Positions 36,956 through 46,332 of a stretch of 64,000 bases of DNA are shown in pieces; the first letter of the stretch is position 1, and every line of letters begins with the position of its first letter. The stretch comes from Macrococcus bovicus (GTDB taxonomy: Bacteria; Bacillota; Bacilli; Staphylococcales; Staphylococcaceae), in NCBI RefSeq assembly GCF_004359575.1, contig NZ_SCWF01000001.1, positions 310,001-374,000 on the forward strand. The letters run 5' to 3'. A program made the position numbers and the translations under genes. The notes beneath the pieces are model-generated. The model saw nothing but the letters and a program-made list of their open reading frames with translations, was not told where the DNA came from and ran no database searches.

Positions 36956-39900
36956 CGTAGTTCAACCTCCCTGTTTTAACTCTTCTTTTCGATTGTTGTC
37001 GTTGGTTATATCGGTCATTTGACTGACCAATATCATCATCTGTCAATCCCGGCTTCGCTTCAATTCCTGTAAGCTTCTGCAACATTTGCATCATTACATC
37101 TACTTGATCCATCAGGATTTGATTCTGCTGTAGTGTCGCTTCAAGTAATGCATCATTCCCTCCGAGGCTGGTCGGGTTAGGTAATTGATCTGTCTGTAAG
37201 CTTCTACCACTTCTTAGCTTCTGGCCAATTAACGACCAAAGTTTCATCGCCTGTGTCCGCTTTGATGGATCCGTTGGTACGATGTATTCCGGATGAGTCT
37301 CATTCAACTCAAAGAACCCATTGCTCAACGTCATACCACCGTTCGCATGTGCACGTGGTTTAGCTGCTCTTAGCCATGGTAATGGATTAATGTCGACACC
37401 ATTCTGTTTAACACCAAAGTGCAAGTGAGGGCCGGTAGAGAATCCAGAATCGCCAGATATCCCGATTGTATCTCCTGGTTTAACTCGAGTCCCTGAAGCT
37501 GGCGAACGTCCATAATCTCTTAAATGGCCGAAGATTAATCGTGTACCACCATTATCGACTGTGACCCAGTTACCATATCCGCCTGCCATGAAAGGCTGAC
37601 GTGTGAGAACACCGCCCATAGGAGTCTTCAGCGGCTGATAAACAAACGGGAAGTCAACCCCTTCATGCCACCAGCGTCCTGTTTCCCGAGTATAAGCTTC
37701 AGTATGTCCGAAAAAGTAAGTGATTAAATTAGGATCTAAGATGCCTGCAGTCGCACTTGCTGCACCAGCACTTTTGTTATCCCATTTTTTAAAGGTGTTT
37801 AACATCCCCTTTTTCAGCTGATTAAATCCAGCGCCCATGATTTTACCAGGCACCGCATTAATACCACTGAAGTCGACTCCGAACTTCTTAAGAACATATC
37901 CTACTAATTTCGATGGATTTCTAATCATATCGAAAATTTCAACTGCAGTATCTCTTATCGCTCCAGCTTTTTCTTGAACAGGCGCGCCGACTTTAGCAAG
38001 ACCACTCAATGTTTGAGCTGTTTTTTTCTTACCAATAACTTTGTTGGAATTACTTACACCCTTAACAAAACTTTTTCCTATAAATTCTTGTCCGATTTTG
38101 ATGCCTGAATAAATGGCATCTCCTACTGGCTTAAACCAATCTAAAGGACCACCTGCACCTGGGTCCGTATTATTTCTATTCATCATTCTCATGATGTCTA
38201 ACGTTTGTTCACCATTAAATACAGTGGAACCTGCAGGAAGTAATCTGAGCGTGTCTTGTGCTGGCGTAAGTTCAATCTGACCGTTTGGGTATCTGATTAA
38301 TTCTTGCTGATGGCCACCTGCACCGTTACCAGGTCCACGGTCACCAACTACAGCAAGCATGTCTTTTTTAGTGGCGCCGGTACCGGTTGATAGACGAGGA
38401 ATAAGATGATCACCCATGCCAAGTTTTCTACCGACCCAATTTACACCATCAATCATCTTATTCAGACCGCCAATAGCGTGTTGCTTTAATCCGGATGCCA
38501 TATCTTTAGCTGCACCAACCACTTTTTCCTTCATTCCAGTAACCGATGAACCGATGTTTCCAGCAAGTGTTTTAATGTTTTGCCATAATGTCTTAAATGG
38601 TCCTAGCGCGCCATCTTTGAGACGAGTGGCTGCATTACTCACATTTGTTCTCATGCTTTCCCAAGTTGTCTTCAGAAATCTACCTATTCCATTAAAGATA
38701 TTTGTGGTGCCTTTGAAGAAAAGTGTGAAGGTGTTCATTGACGATCTATAGATTGTACTAATAGTTCCGCTAAATACTCCTTTTATAAACGCCCATATTG
38801 ATTTAAACAGCCCTTTAAATACTGTTCCGAATCCAGCTATTCCTTTAAGTAATTTACCGATGAATTGCAATTGTACCCAATTCCAAATAACCTGAATTGC
38901 GCCGAAGAATATATCTTTGACACCTTCCCAAATCTTTCTGAAGTCACCCGTGAAAATGCCTGAGAAAACCTTAACTAATCCTTGAATGATTCGAAGTCCA
39001 CCCGAGATTATACCCTTAATATTTTCCCACACGGATTTGATAATGGCAGCGGCTAGCGGCCAGACAAAACGAAATACCGCTAGTATGGCCTGAAAAACAA
39101 TAGAGATGACGTTACCTATATTCCGAACCGCACCAACGATAGATGTGCCATTCTTCTGCCAGAATGTCGAAATCTGTCGTCCAATCTGACCAGCAAAATC
39201 AGATACTGCTTTCACTGCAGACATTACACTCCTTTTGATCATATCAACCGTCTGAGTGATTCCGACGACTAATCCTGGAGGGAAGAACTTAGATAGAGTG
39301 ATAACGCCTTTTGAGCCGTCTCCTTGGAACAGCTGGAACACGCCTTTGATGACGCCGCCTACTGTTCTGAATACATTCATAACGCCGGTCATGGCCCCCG
39401 TCACAATATTCCGGAAGGTCTCACTTTTTTGATAAGCGATTGTGAAGGCAATGCCGAGTCCGGAGATGACGCCGACTGCAATACCAATAGGGCCAAGCAG
39501 ACCCATTAGTGCAGGAGACAGTCCACCGATGACACCTGCAGCAGTACCCATGATTGAGATGATCGTACCGATGGCCAAGACAATCGGCCCGATAGCAGCA
39601 GCTAATAATCCAAATACAGTTATAGCGACCTGAAACGTCTTAGGCAGATCATTAAACACGTTGACTGCCTTACTGACCCCGTCCGCGATTCCTCGTATGG
39701 CCGGAGAGAGTAAGTCTCCAATCTTAATACCGGCCGTTTCTACAGCACCGCCTAACTCTTCAAGTGACCCTTTAAGATTGTTCTTCATTTTCTTTGCTGC
39801 TTCAGCCGATACACCATCTGACTCTTTCAAAGCTTTTGTCATCTTATCAATCTTTGTCGGTCCAGCTTCCATCAGTGTCATAAATCCCGACACCGCTTCC

Positions 39901-41144
39901 TTACCAACTAACGCTGATAGTGTTGATGCTTTCTGACTGTCTGTCATGCCTTCCAGCTTTTGTTTAAATTGGCCGATAACTCCGCTAATGCCAACGAACT
40001 TCCCATTTGAATCTTCTAATTCGATTCCCATCTTATTCATACGCTTAGAATTTTCTTCTGATGGATCCAGTAAAGAAAGTAAAGAACCACGTAATGCAGT
40101 ACCTGCATTAGAACCATCAAGACCCGCATCTGTCATAATACCTATAGCAGCCGAAGTCTCTTCAAGTGGTATCTTCAGTGCATGTGCTGGACCTGCAGCG
40201 TACTTAAGTGCATACTGCATATCATTGATATCAGCTGCTGATTGATTCGCTGTCTGAGCAAGTACGTCCGCAACGTGAGTCGCATCTGAAGCTTTGAGAC
40301 CAAATCCGTTAATAGCTGCTGCCATGACATCTGCCGTCTGTGCCATATCCGCTCCTGATGATTCAGAGGCGGAAATAACACCCGGCATCGCGCCCATGAT
40401 CTCCTTGGCATTAAAGCCCATCGCCGCCAAGTTCTCCATACCGGCAGCGACTTCTGAAGCACTCTTGGATGTTGATGCGCCTAAGTCCATCGCTTGCTTC
40501 TTCAGCTGTTCAAACTCGCCTTTTGTTGTCCCCGCGATTGCACCCACACGACTCATCTGTGATTCGAAATCTGCAGATGTCTTTATCGCGGCACCGAATC
40601 CTGCAAGCAAAGGCACTGACATGCCAATTGTCGCTTGTCGGCCGATATCTTTTAAACCGTCGCCGATGCCAGTCAACTTAGGCGCCATGTTCTTCATTGC
40701 AGATTGTGCTTTTCCTAGTTGAGTGTCAAGATAACGCGCTTCATCTGCGGCTTTACGTTCAGCTTTCTGAAATTCCTTGAAGTCATCGACAACGCCATTC
40801 AGCTCGCGTTTTGTCTTATTCAAGACATCCAGCTGCTTATTAAATTCATTGCGTGCTGCAATAGCTGCTTTTGAGTTGGCACCCTGTTCATCAGCTAGTC
40901 GGTTGTATCTGTCTCGCAGATCCTCGACATTTTTCGTCTGAAGCTTAATCGCACTGTCAAGTGTGCGGATATTATTCTTGTAGCTATCCATTGATTTTTC
41001 GCCATACTTCAACTCATTCGATGCCAGCTTGATGTCGCCTGATAAAGACCGGAAGCTTCTGCGGATTTCTGTCAACGTGCGATCTATCCCCATATCATTT
41101 AAGTCGAGACCAATCGATAAACCCTTGATTTGTTCTGTTGCCAT
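36948..41144 (-). CDS. Tape measure protein with C-terminal M23 peptidase domain
   Basis: This 1398-residue protein sets tail length. Residues 1-150 are coiled coil; the TP901-type core follows (MGASTSKSASEVAAGMENLA type region at about 215-240), then hydrophobic stretches (about 510-590). Near the C-terminus is an M23 (lysostaphin-type) fold with WWHEGVDFPF, the Gly-rich GHLRDYGRSP and GPHLHFGVKQ zinc motifs (about 1195-1280). This enzyme part could open the peptidoglycan during DNA entry. The start at 41144 has AAAGGAGG eight bases upstream. Confidence 0.93.
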   Translation of the reverse strand: MATEQIKGLSIGLDLNDMGIDRTLTEIRRSFRSLSGDIKLASNELKYGEKSMDSYKNNIRTLDSAIKLQTKNVEDLRDRYNRLADEQGANSKAAIAARNEFNKQLDVLNKTKRELNGVVDDFKEFQKAERKAADEARYLDTQLGKAQSAMKNMAPKLTGIGDGLKDIGRQATIGMSVPLLAGFGAAIKTSADFESQMSRVGAIAGTTKGEFEQLKKQAMDLGASTSKSASEVAAGMENLAAMGFNAKEIMGAMPGVISASESSGADMAQTADVMAAAINGFGLKASDATHVADVLAQTANQSAADINDMQYALKYAAGPAHALKIPLEETSAAIGIMTDAGLDGSNAGTALRGSLLSLLDPSEENSKRMNKMGIELEDSNGKFVGISGVIGQFKQKLEGMTDSQKASTLSALVGKEAVSGFMTLMEAGPTKIDKMTKALKESDGVSAEAAKKMKNNLKGSLEELGGAVETAGIKIGDLLSPAIRGIADGVSKAVNVFNDLPKTFQVAITVFGLLAAAIGPIVLAIGTIISIMGTAAGVIGGLSPALMGLLGPIGIAVGVISGLGIAFTIAYQKSETFRNIVTGAMTGVMNVFRTVGGVIKGVFQLFQGDGSKGVITLSKFFPPGLVVGITQTVDMIKRSVMSAVKAVSDFAGQIGRQISTFWQKNGTSIVGAVRNIGNVISIVFQAILAVFRFVWPLAAAIIKSVWENIKGIISGGLRIIQGLVKVFSGIFTGDFRKIWEGVKDIFFGAIQVIWNWVQLQFIGKLLKGIAGFGTVFKGLFKSIWAFIKGVFSGTISTIYRSSMNTFTLFFKGTTNIFNGIGRFLKTTWESMRTNVSNAATRLKDGALGPFKTLWQNIKTLAGNIGSSVTGMKEKVVGAAKDMASGLKQHAIGGLNKMIDGVNWVGRKLGMGDHLIPRLSTGTGATKKDMLAVVGDRGPGNGAGGHQQELIRYPNGQIELTPAQDTLRLLPAGSTVFNGEQTLDIMRMMNRNNTDPGAGGPLDWFKPVGDAIYSGIKIGQEFIGKSFVKGVSNSNKVIGKKKTAQTLSGLAKVGAPVQEKAGAIRDTAVEIFDMIRNPSKLVGYVLKKFGVDFSGINAVPGKIMGAGFNQLKKGMLNTFKKWDNKSAGAASATAGILDPNLITYFFGHTEAYTRETGRWWHEGVDFPFVYQPLKTPMGGVLTRQPFMAGGYGNWVTVDNGGTRLIFGHLRDYGRSPASGTRVKPGDTIGISGDSGFSTGPHLHFGVKQNGVDINPLPWLRAAKPRAHANGGMTLSNGFFELNETHPEYIVPTDPSKRTQAMKLWSLIGQKLRSGRSLQTDQLPNPTSLGGNDALLEATLQQNQILMDQVDVMMQMLQKLTGIEAKPGLTDDDIGQSNDRYNQRQQSKRRVKTGRLNYGV

Positions 41145-41170
41145 ATATGTCCTCCTTTCCTTAAATATCG

Positions 41171-41204
41171 AAAAAAAGCCTCAACCACAAAATGGTCAAG
41201 GCTT
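41171..41204 (-). terminator. Terminator-like hairpin between tail chaperones and tape measure
   Basis: A 12-bp stem (AAGCCTTGACCA with TGGTTGAGGCTT, two G-U pairs) around TTTTG is followed by seven T on the minus strand. It is a textbook intrinsic terminator inside the late operon. Confidence 0.75.
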
Positions 41205-41417
41205 ATAATGCTGCGAGTAGAGCATCCTGTTCTTCATCTGTCAGGTATGTGCCTTCAGCTTCATTCTCAAGTAACTGCAATAAGTACTGATAAGGCATAG
41301 CAAGTATTTCATTTGCATCCTTACCGTTCTTCACAGCATGTAGCATATAGGCATCCATATCGTTCTTTAATGTTGTCCAGGTTATCTCTATTCCTTCTAG
41401 TTCAGACTCTCCAGGTA
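41203..41417 (-). CDS. -1 frameshift extension of the tail assembly chaperone (gpGT)
   Basis: An open frame with no start codon continues from the slippery site of the preceding gene to a stop at 41203. Read through the A AAA AAG heptamer at 41418-41424, it adds 71 residues (VPGESELEGIEITWTTLKND and on to DEEQDALLAAL) to 111 residues of gpG, giving a 182-residue fusion. Programmed -1 frameshifting in the two genes before the tape measure is a general feature of long-tailed phages. The phase of the heptamer fits X XXY YYZ exactly. Confidence 0.85.
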
Positions 41418-41750
41418 CTTTTTTGTTTCATCACTCTGGTACCCTTGAGCCACGAACTGAACTTGTTCTTTTAATGTGTTGATTGCGTCAGGCGAATGAA
41501 GACGTTGAAGAATATCGTCGCGGTTAAACTGATGGTTAAAGATTCTAATAACAAGGTCAATAATTTCATCAACCTGCTGTTTCTGACTCATTCCACTATT
41601 AGGATCTTCAATTTTTTCCATCAAGTCTACACTTTCGTACATTAGTGAGAATGGAATAAATCCAGGCGTCATATACGGAATCAGTTCAGGTGTTTCTTTA
41701 TTTTCTGCATCTTTAACTAACCAGATTACGTTACGTTTTAATTTTGACAT
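41397..41750 (-). CDS. Tail assembly chaperone (gpG)
   Basis: This 117-residue helical protein, MSKLKRNVIWLVKDAENKET onward, lies between the major tail protein and tape measure and carries the frameshift site near its 3' end (41418-41424, codons for Lys-Lys). Unshifted product ends YLESLN. Such proteins coat the tape measure while the tail assembles. Confidence 0.82.
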   Translation of the reverse strand: MSKLKRNVIWLVKDAENKETPELIPYMTPGFIPFSLMYESVDLMEKIEDPNSGMSQKQQVDEIIDLVIRIFNHQFNRDDILQRLHSPDAINTLKEQVQFVAQGYQSDETKKYLESLN

Positions 41751-41796
41751 GAGTGATTACTCCCTTTGAATTGTATTTTTTATGTTGTCGACAAGA

Positions 41797-41826
41797 TAAA
41801 AATGAAAAGCGACCAGATGGCCGCTT
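41797..41826 (-). terminator. Weak terminator-like hairpin upstream of gpG
   Basis: AGCGGCC pairs with GGTCGCT and is followed by TTTTCATTTTTATC, just after the stop of the 79-residue gene. Confidence 0.5.
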
Positions 41827-41829
41827 CAG

Positions 41830-42069
41830 TTATTTCTTTGCAGTTGTAGCTGCTTTAGTTTCTTCTGGTGTTTCTTCCTTCTCAACGCCGTCACCTTCGA
41901 CCAGTGCAAGCACTGGACGGCCTAGCGAGTTATTGACTGATGTCAACGCTTCATAGCGATCTTTTGAGATGCGCTTAGATGGAGCGTAGATGTCACCTGC
42001 TTGATATTCCTTATCCTTGTCTTCGCCGTCTTTAAAAGGTGTGAGTACACGATACTTGTTAGTTGCCAT
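41830..42069 (-). CDS. Small protein following the major tail protein (79 aa)
   Basis: MATNKYRVLTPFKDGEDKDK opens a short protein with an Ala/Thr/Glu-rich tail (EKEETPEETKAATTAKK). The FKDG and YQAGD elements recall small tail or capsid accessory domains. It is placed as in staphylococcal siphoviruses, between major tail protein and gpG. Function unknown. Confidence 0.65.
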   Translation of the reverse strand: MATNKYRVLTPFKDGEDKDKEYQAGDIYAPSKRISKDRYEALTSVNNSLGRPVLALVEGDGVEKEETPEETKAATTAKK

Positions 42070-42093
42070 TTGTCATTCCTCCTGTTTATTTGA

Positions 42094-42702
42094 TTAGATT
42101 ACTTGAGTGGGTGGTGCTGCTTTGTATGCGCCTTTAAGCAGTTCTGTAAAGAAGTCTGCTTCAGTTCCGAGAGCTGACGCGCTGTCCCATGTGATTTTAC
42201 GTTTGCGATCTGATTGACGGTGCATCGCTGTGCCATCAGTATCTTCGCTGGAGAAGTCCCAGTCAGCCTTAGCTGTCTCACCTTCAAGTTTAGGATTAGA
42301 GAACATGACTTTAGTGAGTCCGATAAGTTGATAAGTACCATCACGTCGCTCTCGTTTGAACCATACAGCAACATAGTTATTCTGCTGGCCAGCCACTTCC
42401 GAAATAATACCTTTCTCATCTGCTTTCTCATTGAAGATGATTTTACGGATTTCAGCCGGAATTGCATGCATCGTCATTCCGATCTTACCGCTTCCGTCAG
42501 TGTTACCCGCTTCAATAATCAATCCATCAGCAAAAGCCGTTTTAAGTTCCCCGCCGGTTTCCACACTGATTTTCTGCAGACCGCGTGTTTGTGTCACGTT
42601 AGTGTAAGTAGTACCGGTCAGTTCGTCAGTTGCCACAACTGCGAATCCTAAATCCTTTACATTGATAAAAGACTTAGGTGTCTTTGCTTGTGCATTTACC
42701 AT
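42094..42702 (-). CDS. Major tail protein (phi13 type)
   Basis: This 202-residue protein (MVNAQAKTPKSFINVKDLGF) fits the phi13/TP901-1-type major tail protein that builds the tail tube. The TGGELKTAFADGLIIEAG and DGTYQLIGLTKVMFSNPKLE segments are typical. It follows the tail terminator gene with a good ribosome site. Confidence 0.85.
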   Translation of the reverse strand: MVNAQAKTPKSFINVKDLGFAVVATDELTGTTYTNVTQTRGLQKISVETGGELKTAFADGLIIEAGNTDGSGKIGMTMHAIPAEIRKIIFNEKADEKGIISEVAGQQNNYVAVWFKRERRDGTYQLIGLTKVMFSNPKLEGETAKADWDFSSEDTDGTAMHRQSDRKRKITWDSASALGTEADFFTELLKGAYKAAPPTQVI

Positions 42703-42727
42703 TTTGTTTCCTCCTGTTTTTTAAGAA

Positions 42728-43150
42728 TTAAAAAAGAGATGACTTAAGGTCATCCCTGTAAATGATCGTTTCGTAGCGTCGAGTGCTACTATAAAGTTTT
42801 AAATCGCGATTATAATCCGGCTTGAAGTTGGTGACGTTACCCATCTTTAACTTTTCCCACAACAATCGCTGGATTCTATTCGACAGTTCATTTCGTACTA
42901 AACGGGCCTTATATGCTGTGCTGTACTTTACAAATACATCGACCTGGACAATGTAGGAATAAGCTGACTCATCGCCGTCAATGTAAGCGATAGGTACAGG
43001 ATCATCAATGTCATCCAACACGATATAAGGTTCTGCCATAGAAGATGCATCCGGATAATCATTGAACTTGATACGATTACCCACATACTTCGCTATCACT
43101 TCATCGTCCTTAATGGCATCATATACTATTGTCAGTATATCTACTGTCAT
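42728..43150 (-). CDS. Tail terminator / tail completion protein
   Basis: A 140-residue protein, MTVDILTIVYDAIKDDEVIA, with alternating strands (YSYIVQVDVFVKY) as in the tail terminator (DUF3168-like) group. It overlaps the HK97 gp10-like gene by four bases and precedes the major tail protein. Assignment by size, fold pattern and position. Confidence 0.7.
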   Translation of the reverse strand: MTVDILTIVYDAIKDDEVIAKYVGNRIKFNDYPDASSMAEPYIVLDDIDDPVPIAYIDGDESAYSYIVQVDVFVKYSTAYKARLVRNELSNRIQRLLWEKLKMGNVTNFKPDYNRDLKLYSSTRRYETIIYRDDLKSSLF

Positions 43151-43551
43151 ATCATCCCTCCTATCGCTATCTTGATCGCCTCAAAATAAGCTTCACGTCC
43201 TGCACGCATTGCACGGTCTATAGCACCTTTACCTTTAGTCTCAACCCACTTGCCTGACCGGTCATAATGGCCACGTTCATTGAGATGGATTAAACGATAA
43301 CGGTCTTTAGGTCCTTGCCAGTAAATCTTGACTGTGCGATTTCCTCGAATCCACATCGGTTCAGATATCTTAATTTCATCAATAGATGCACCGGTATCAG
43401 CAAAGGACTCCATTTGACTCTTAATGTATTCCACTATCACTTGCGCTCCGATAACAAGAGCTTTATCAGTAATTTCCCGTCTTGCCTCTCGTCCAAAACG
43501 ACTTTCAAGACTCCGCTCGAATGCTTCAAGGCCTTCTAATTCAATCGGCAT
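43147..43551 (-). CDS. HK97 gp10-like head-tail protein
   Basis: A 134-residue protein beginning MPIELEGLEAFERSLESRFG; the LEGLEAFERSLE start, the GAQVIVEYIKSQM segment and RLIHLNERGHYDR are typical of HK97 gp10-like proteins at the head-tail junction. It overlaps its neighbours on both sides. Confidence 0.8.
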   Translation of the reverse strand: MPIELEGLEAFERSLESRFGREARREITDKALVIGAQVIVEYIKSQMESFADTGASIDEIKISEPMWIRGNRTVKIYWQGPKDRYRLIHLNERGHYDRSGKWVETKGKGAIDRAMRAGREAYFEAIKIAIGGMI

Positions 43552-43954
43552 CTTTCACACCTGCAGTAATCATGATGAATCGTTTGTCTCTCGGATCAGG
43601 CTGCACATTAAGAATATTGAAGCGCTTGTCCTGGAACATGTAATAGTTGATGGAAACATAGTCTGTGTCTCCGTTCGGCACGTACTCACCCAGCGTATCG
43701 CGGATAAATATCTTCAGATTAGATTCAGTGCCATTCGCGATAGCCTGTTCTAAATCTCTGAGCCACACCGTATCGACTTCTGCCATGCATTCAAAGAGTA
43801 CTTTCTCTTCAACTTCCCCGGCTTCCGGACCGTCTGTCGCGATGAACTTGTAGAACGTGACCTCAGTATCGAGATCGCGTAAGTTCTTCGCTGCACGTTT
43901 AAGAGGTGTAATCAAAGAACTGCCTGTATTACGAGAAAGTGGTGTCCTGACCAT
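43541..43954 (-). CDS. Head-tail adaptor (head closure) protein
   Basis: A 137-residue protein in the second position after the capsid connector, with DLDTEVTFYKFIATDGPEAG and a beta-rich end (RFIMITAGVKDAD). Its size and place fit the SPP1 gp16-like head closure proteins. Overlaps both neighbours. Confidence 0.68.
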   Translation of the reverse strand: MVRTPLSRNTGSSLITPLKRAAKNLRDLDTEVTFYKFIATDGPEAGEVEEKVLFECMAEVDTVWLRDLEQAIANGTESNLKIFIRDTLGEYVPNGDTDYVSINYYMFQDKRFNILNVQPDPRDKRFIMITAGVKDAD

Positions 43955-44238
43955 TAGACCACCTCATCCGGAACCTCAATCAAGCTGATACCGAGGTTGT
44001 TAATCTCAGAAAGAAAGTTGTCATAGAAGTACTCCAACATGTCATTAAATCGATAGCGTGTCTGCTGATAAACCAAGTCTTTACCGAGTGCATTACTGTC
44101 AATTTCAAAGGCACCACATCGGCTCTTTATGTCCGCATATGATGCCTCTAACATTCTTGTGATTTTCTTATCTTCAGAGGAGTGCGAGATGCGATTATCA
44201 TCCTTAAACTCCTCTACATGTGCTGTCGTGATAGTCAT
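43954..44238 (-). CDS. Head-tail connector (gp6-like)
   Basis: A 94-residue helical protein (MTITTAHVEEFKDDNRISHS) with KKITRMLEASYADIKSRCGA and YRFNDMLEYFYDNFLSEI, typical of the gp6-like DNA packaging/connector family after the capsid gene. Confidence 0.75.
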   Translation of the reverse strand: MTITTAHVEEFKDDNRISHSSEDKKITRMLEASYADIKSRCGAFEIDSNALGKDLVYQQTRYRFNDMLEYFYDNFLSEINNLGISLIEVPDEVV

Positions 44239-44254
44239 GCTACCACCTCATTTC

Positions 44255-45442
44255 TTAGACTACTGGAGCAGGCATACCAGGAATAGCAAGATCATAAACT
44301 AAAGAAGTTTTGTTATCTAAAGGCTGACCATGAGCAAAATGTTTCGTGATAAATAAATCACAGTCTTCAAGCGCAAGCGTCTGATCATAACCTTTAATTT
44401 CTACATTGCCTGTATGAACCGCTTCGTAACGAGAACCTACGAATGGTACAACCTTAGCCGATGGTACGAATTCAGATACAACTGGATCAATGTTGTAAGG
44501 TAATGATGTAATCCATAAGCCATTTTGCGTCTGAATTGTATTTGAAGCTTCAACAGAAAACGAATCGGCTGGGCTAACAAGCATTGAGATTTTACCTCTG
44601 ACATTGACAGGCTTACCTTTTTCCGTAACAGATAAAAGTGTACCTACACCAGCTAACTCCTTAGCTGTCGTTTTATCATCAGCGAAAGTTAATTTTCCAG
44701 ATGAAACTTTGTCTTTTACACCTGTAACATTTCCGTCCTCATCGTATGTCATTTGTTTCATAAGACCGACAGGTTGATGGACAGTAGAACCGCCACCTTT
44801 AACAACGCCTTCTTCAATCTTTTGACCAATTGCTTCAACAAGCTGCAGACGAACAAATCGTTCCACCCATTCCGGTCCGAACTCTATTAAATCTTTAGGT
44901 ACAATCGCGAATGCTGTTAACTTGTTCTGAGTGAACTCAATAGCACGGATAGATGCACCGATTTGACCTTGAATCTTACCGAAGATTTCACCCCATACCG
45001 CTTGACCAGATGGATCTGCAAGAATGAGTCGAGTTTTTAAGCCACCCAGCTTAAAGTTGATTTTATTTAACAGCGGACGTTCCACTTTAATATCATCAAA
45101 GATTCGTTCTACAGTTGTCTTAGGAATCAGCTCGCCTTTTTTATATAAATCATAATTCGCATCATCTTCAACAAGCATCTTGAAGAATTTACGTTCTTCT
45201 GCAAGAAGCACATTATTGCCACGCTGTAATTTAACATTCATGTCACTTGATGCATCATTGTATTCACCGCGTGCCGTTTGCATTACTTCATCTTTCAGAC
45301 CTTCCGCGTAAGCTTTCATGTATTCGCCTTGCAGTTCTTCTATTTCTTTTGCTTCCTTACCTTCACGAACAGCTGTTAAATAAGCCTGTCGTTTTTCTTC
45401 TGCAGCCATTTGTAAATCTGTGTTTGTAAACTTAATAGCCAT
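44255..45442 (-). CDS. Major capsid protein (HK97 fold)
   Basis: This 395-residue protein has an N-terminal scaffold-like helical delta region (about 1-95), then the HK97-type core with TTVERIFDDIKVERPLLNKI, GWFKP-like KTRLILADPSGQAVWG and a C-terminal strand. The adjacent ClpP-type protease is expected to remove the delta region during head maturation. TAGGAGG precedes the start. Confidence 0.88.
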   Translation of the reverse strand: MAIKFTNTDLQMAAEEKRQAYLTAVREGKEAKEIEELQGEYMKAYAEGLKDEVMQTARGEYNDASSDMNVKLQRGNNVLLAEERKFFKMLVEDDANYDLYKKGELIPKTTVERIFDDIKVERPLLNKINFKLGGLKTRLILADPSGQAVWGEIFGKIQGQIGASIRAIEFTQNKLTAFAIVPKDLIEFGPEWVERFVRLQLVEAIGQKIEEGVVKGGGSTVHQPVGLMKQMTYDEDGNVTGVKDKVSSGKLTFADDKTTAKELAGVGTLLSVTEKGKPVNVRGKISMLVSPADSFSVEASNTIQTQNGLWITSLPYNIDPVVSEFVPSAKVVPFVGSRYEAVHTGNVEIKGYDQTLALEDCDLFITKHFAHGQPLDNKTSLVYDLAIPGMPAPVV

Positions 45443-45453
45443 TTGATTTCCTC

Positions 45454-46332
45454 CTAGTAATATCTAAATTTTTGTTTTGGTTGTTCAATTTTTCGTTCGT
45501 CAATGTTTGGGGTCCTTTCGTTTAGAAGTAATATTCTTACTTCTTCAAGCATATTCATCATTTCTTTATATCCTTGTGAAAGCTGAAGGTTTATATCTAA
45601 CCCTTTAACATTGCTAGTTTCTTCAGGTGTTTCAACCAATTTGATACGCTGTTCAATGAGCTGATCATCAGCATATGCATTAAGTAACTCTGCTCTACCT
45701 GCAGAATTAAATACCTTAGCTGGCGTCTTGCTGTACTTCGATAATTGCTCCTTAGTCGCACATGCAACCATCTTATTCGCAGTGATAACATTGTCGATTA
45801 ATCCATAAGAAAAAGCCTCTTCCGCAGTCAACCAAGTTTCTGCATCCAATAAGGCTTTAAGAGTTTCTCTATTGAGTTTTTCGGACTTATCGAGATACGC
45901 AGTCGTCACTGTATCAGTTAGCTTTTCAAGATAGTCAGCCGCTTCACGGAAATCATTATGATTGCCAAACACACCCATCATCGCATTATGGACCATCATC
46001 ATTGCATTTTCCGGCATGTTGATTTCATCAGCTGCCATTGCGATGATTGTGGCCACACTTGCACATAACCCGTCAATGTTTGCAGTGACTTTAACAGGAT
46101 GTCGCTTCAGCATATTGTAGATGGCTACACCTTCATAGACTTCACCACCAGGAGAGTTAATGTTAAGGACGATTTCAGTGACACCCTCAAATCTCTCAAG
46201 CTGACTTTTGAAGCTATAGGCGGAGACTTCATCTTCGAACCAGCGCCAGCCTTCCGGAACAATTTCTCCATAAATATCGATAGTTCCGACCGTGCCTTCC
46301 TGTTTCAGCATCAAGATACTGTTCTTTGTCAT
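45454..46332 (-). CDS. ClpP-type prohead protease
   Basis: This 292-residue protein is a S14-family protease. The ClpP pattern is visible: NINSPGGEVYEGVAIYNML, the serine in DGLCASVATIIAMAAD (about 90), the histidine in MMVHNAMMG (about 114) and a downstream aspartate region. It overlaps the portal stop codon by four bases, and the capsid gene follows directly, consistent with maturation of the prohead. Confidence 0.88.
   Translation of the reverse strand: MTKNSILMLKQEGTVGTIDIYGEIVPEGWRWFEDEVSAYSFKSQLERFEGVTEIVLNINSPGGEVYEGVAIYNMLKRHPVKVTANIDGLCASVATIIAMAADEINMPENAMMMVHNAMMGVFGNHNDFREAADYLEKLTDTVTTAYLDKSEKLNRETLKALLDAETWLTAEEAFSYGLIDNVITANKMVACATKEQLSKYSKTPAKVFNSAGRAELLNAYADDQLIEQRIKLVETPEETSNVKGLDINLQLSQGYKEMMNMLEEVRILLLNERTPNIDERKIEQPKQKFRYY

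Noticed and set aside
39442-40722. Several plus-strand frames of 60-142 codons opposite the tape measure gene
   Set aside because: Shadows of an Ala/Gly-rich repetitive coding sequence.
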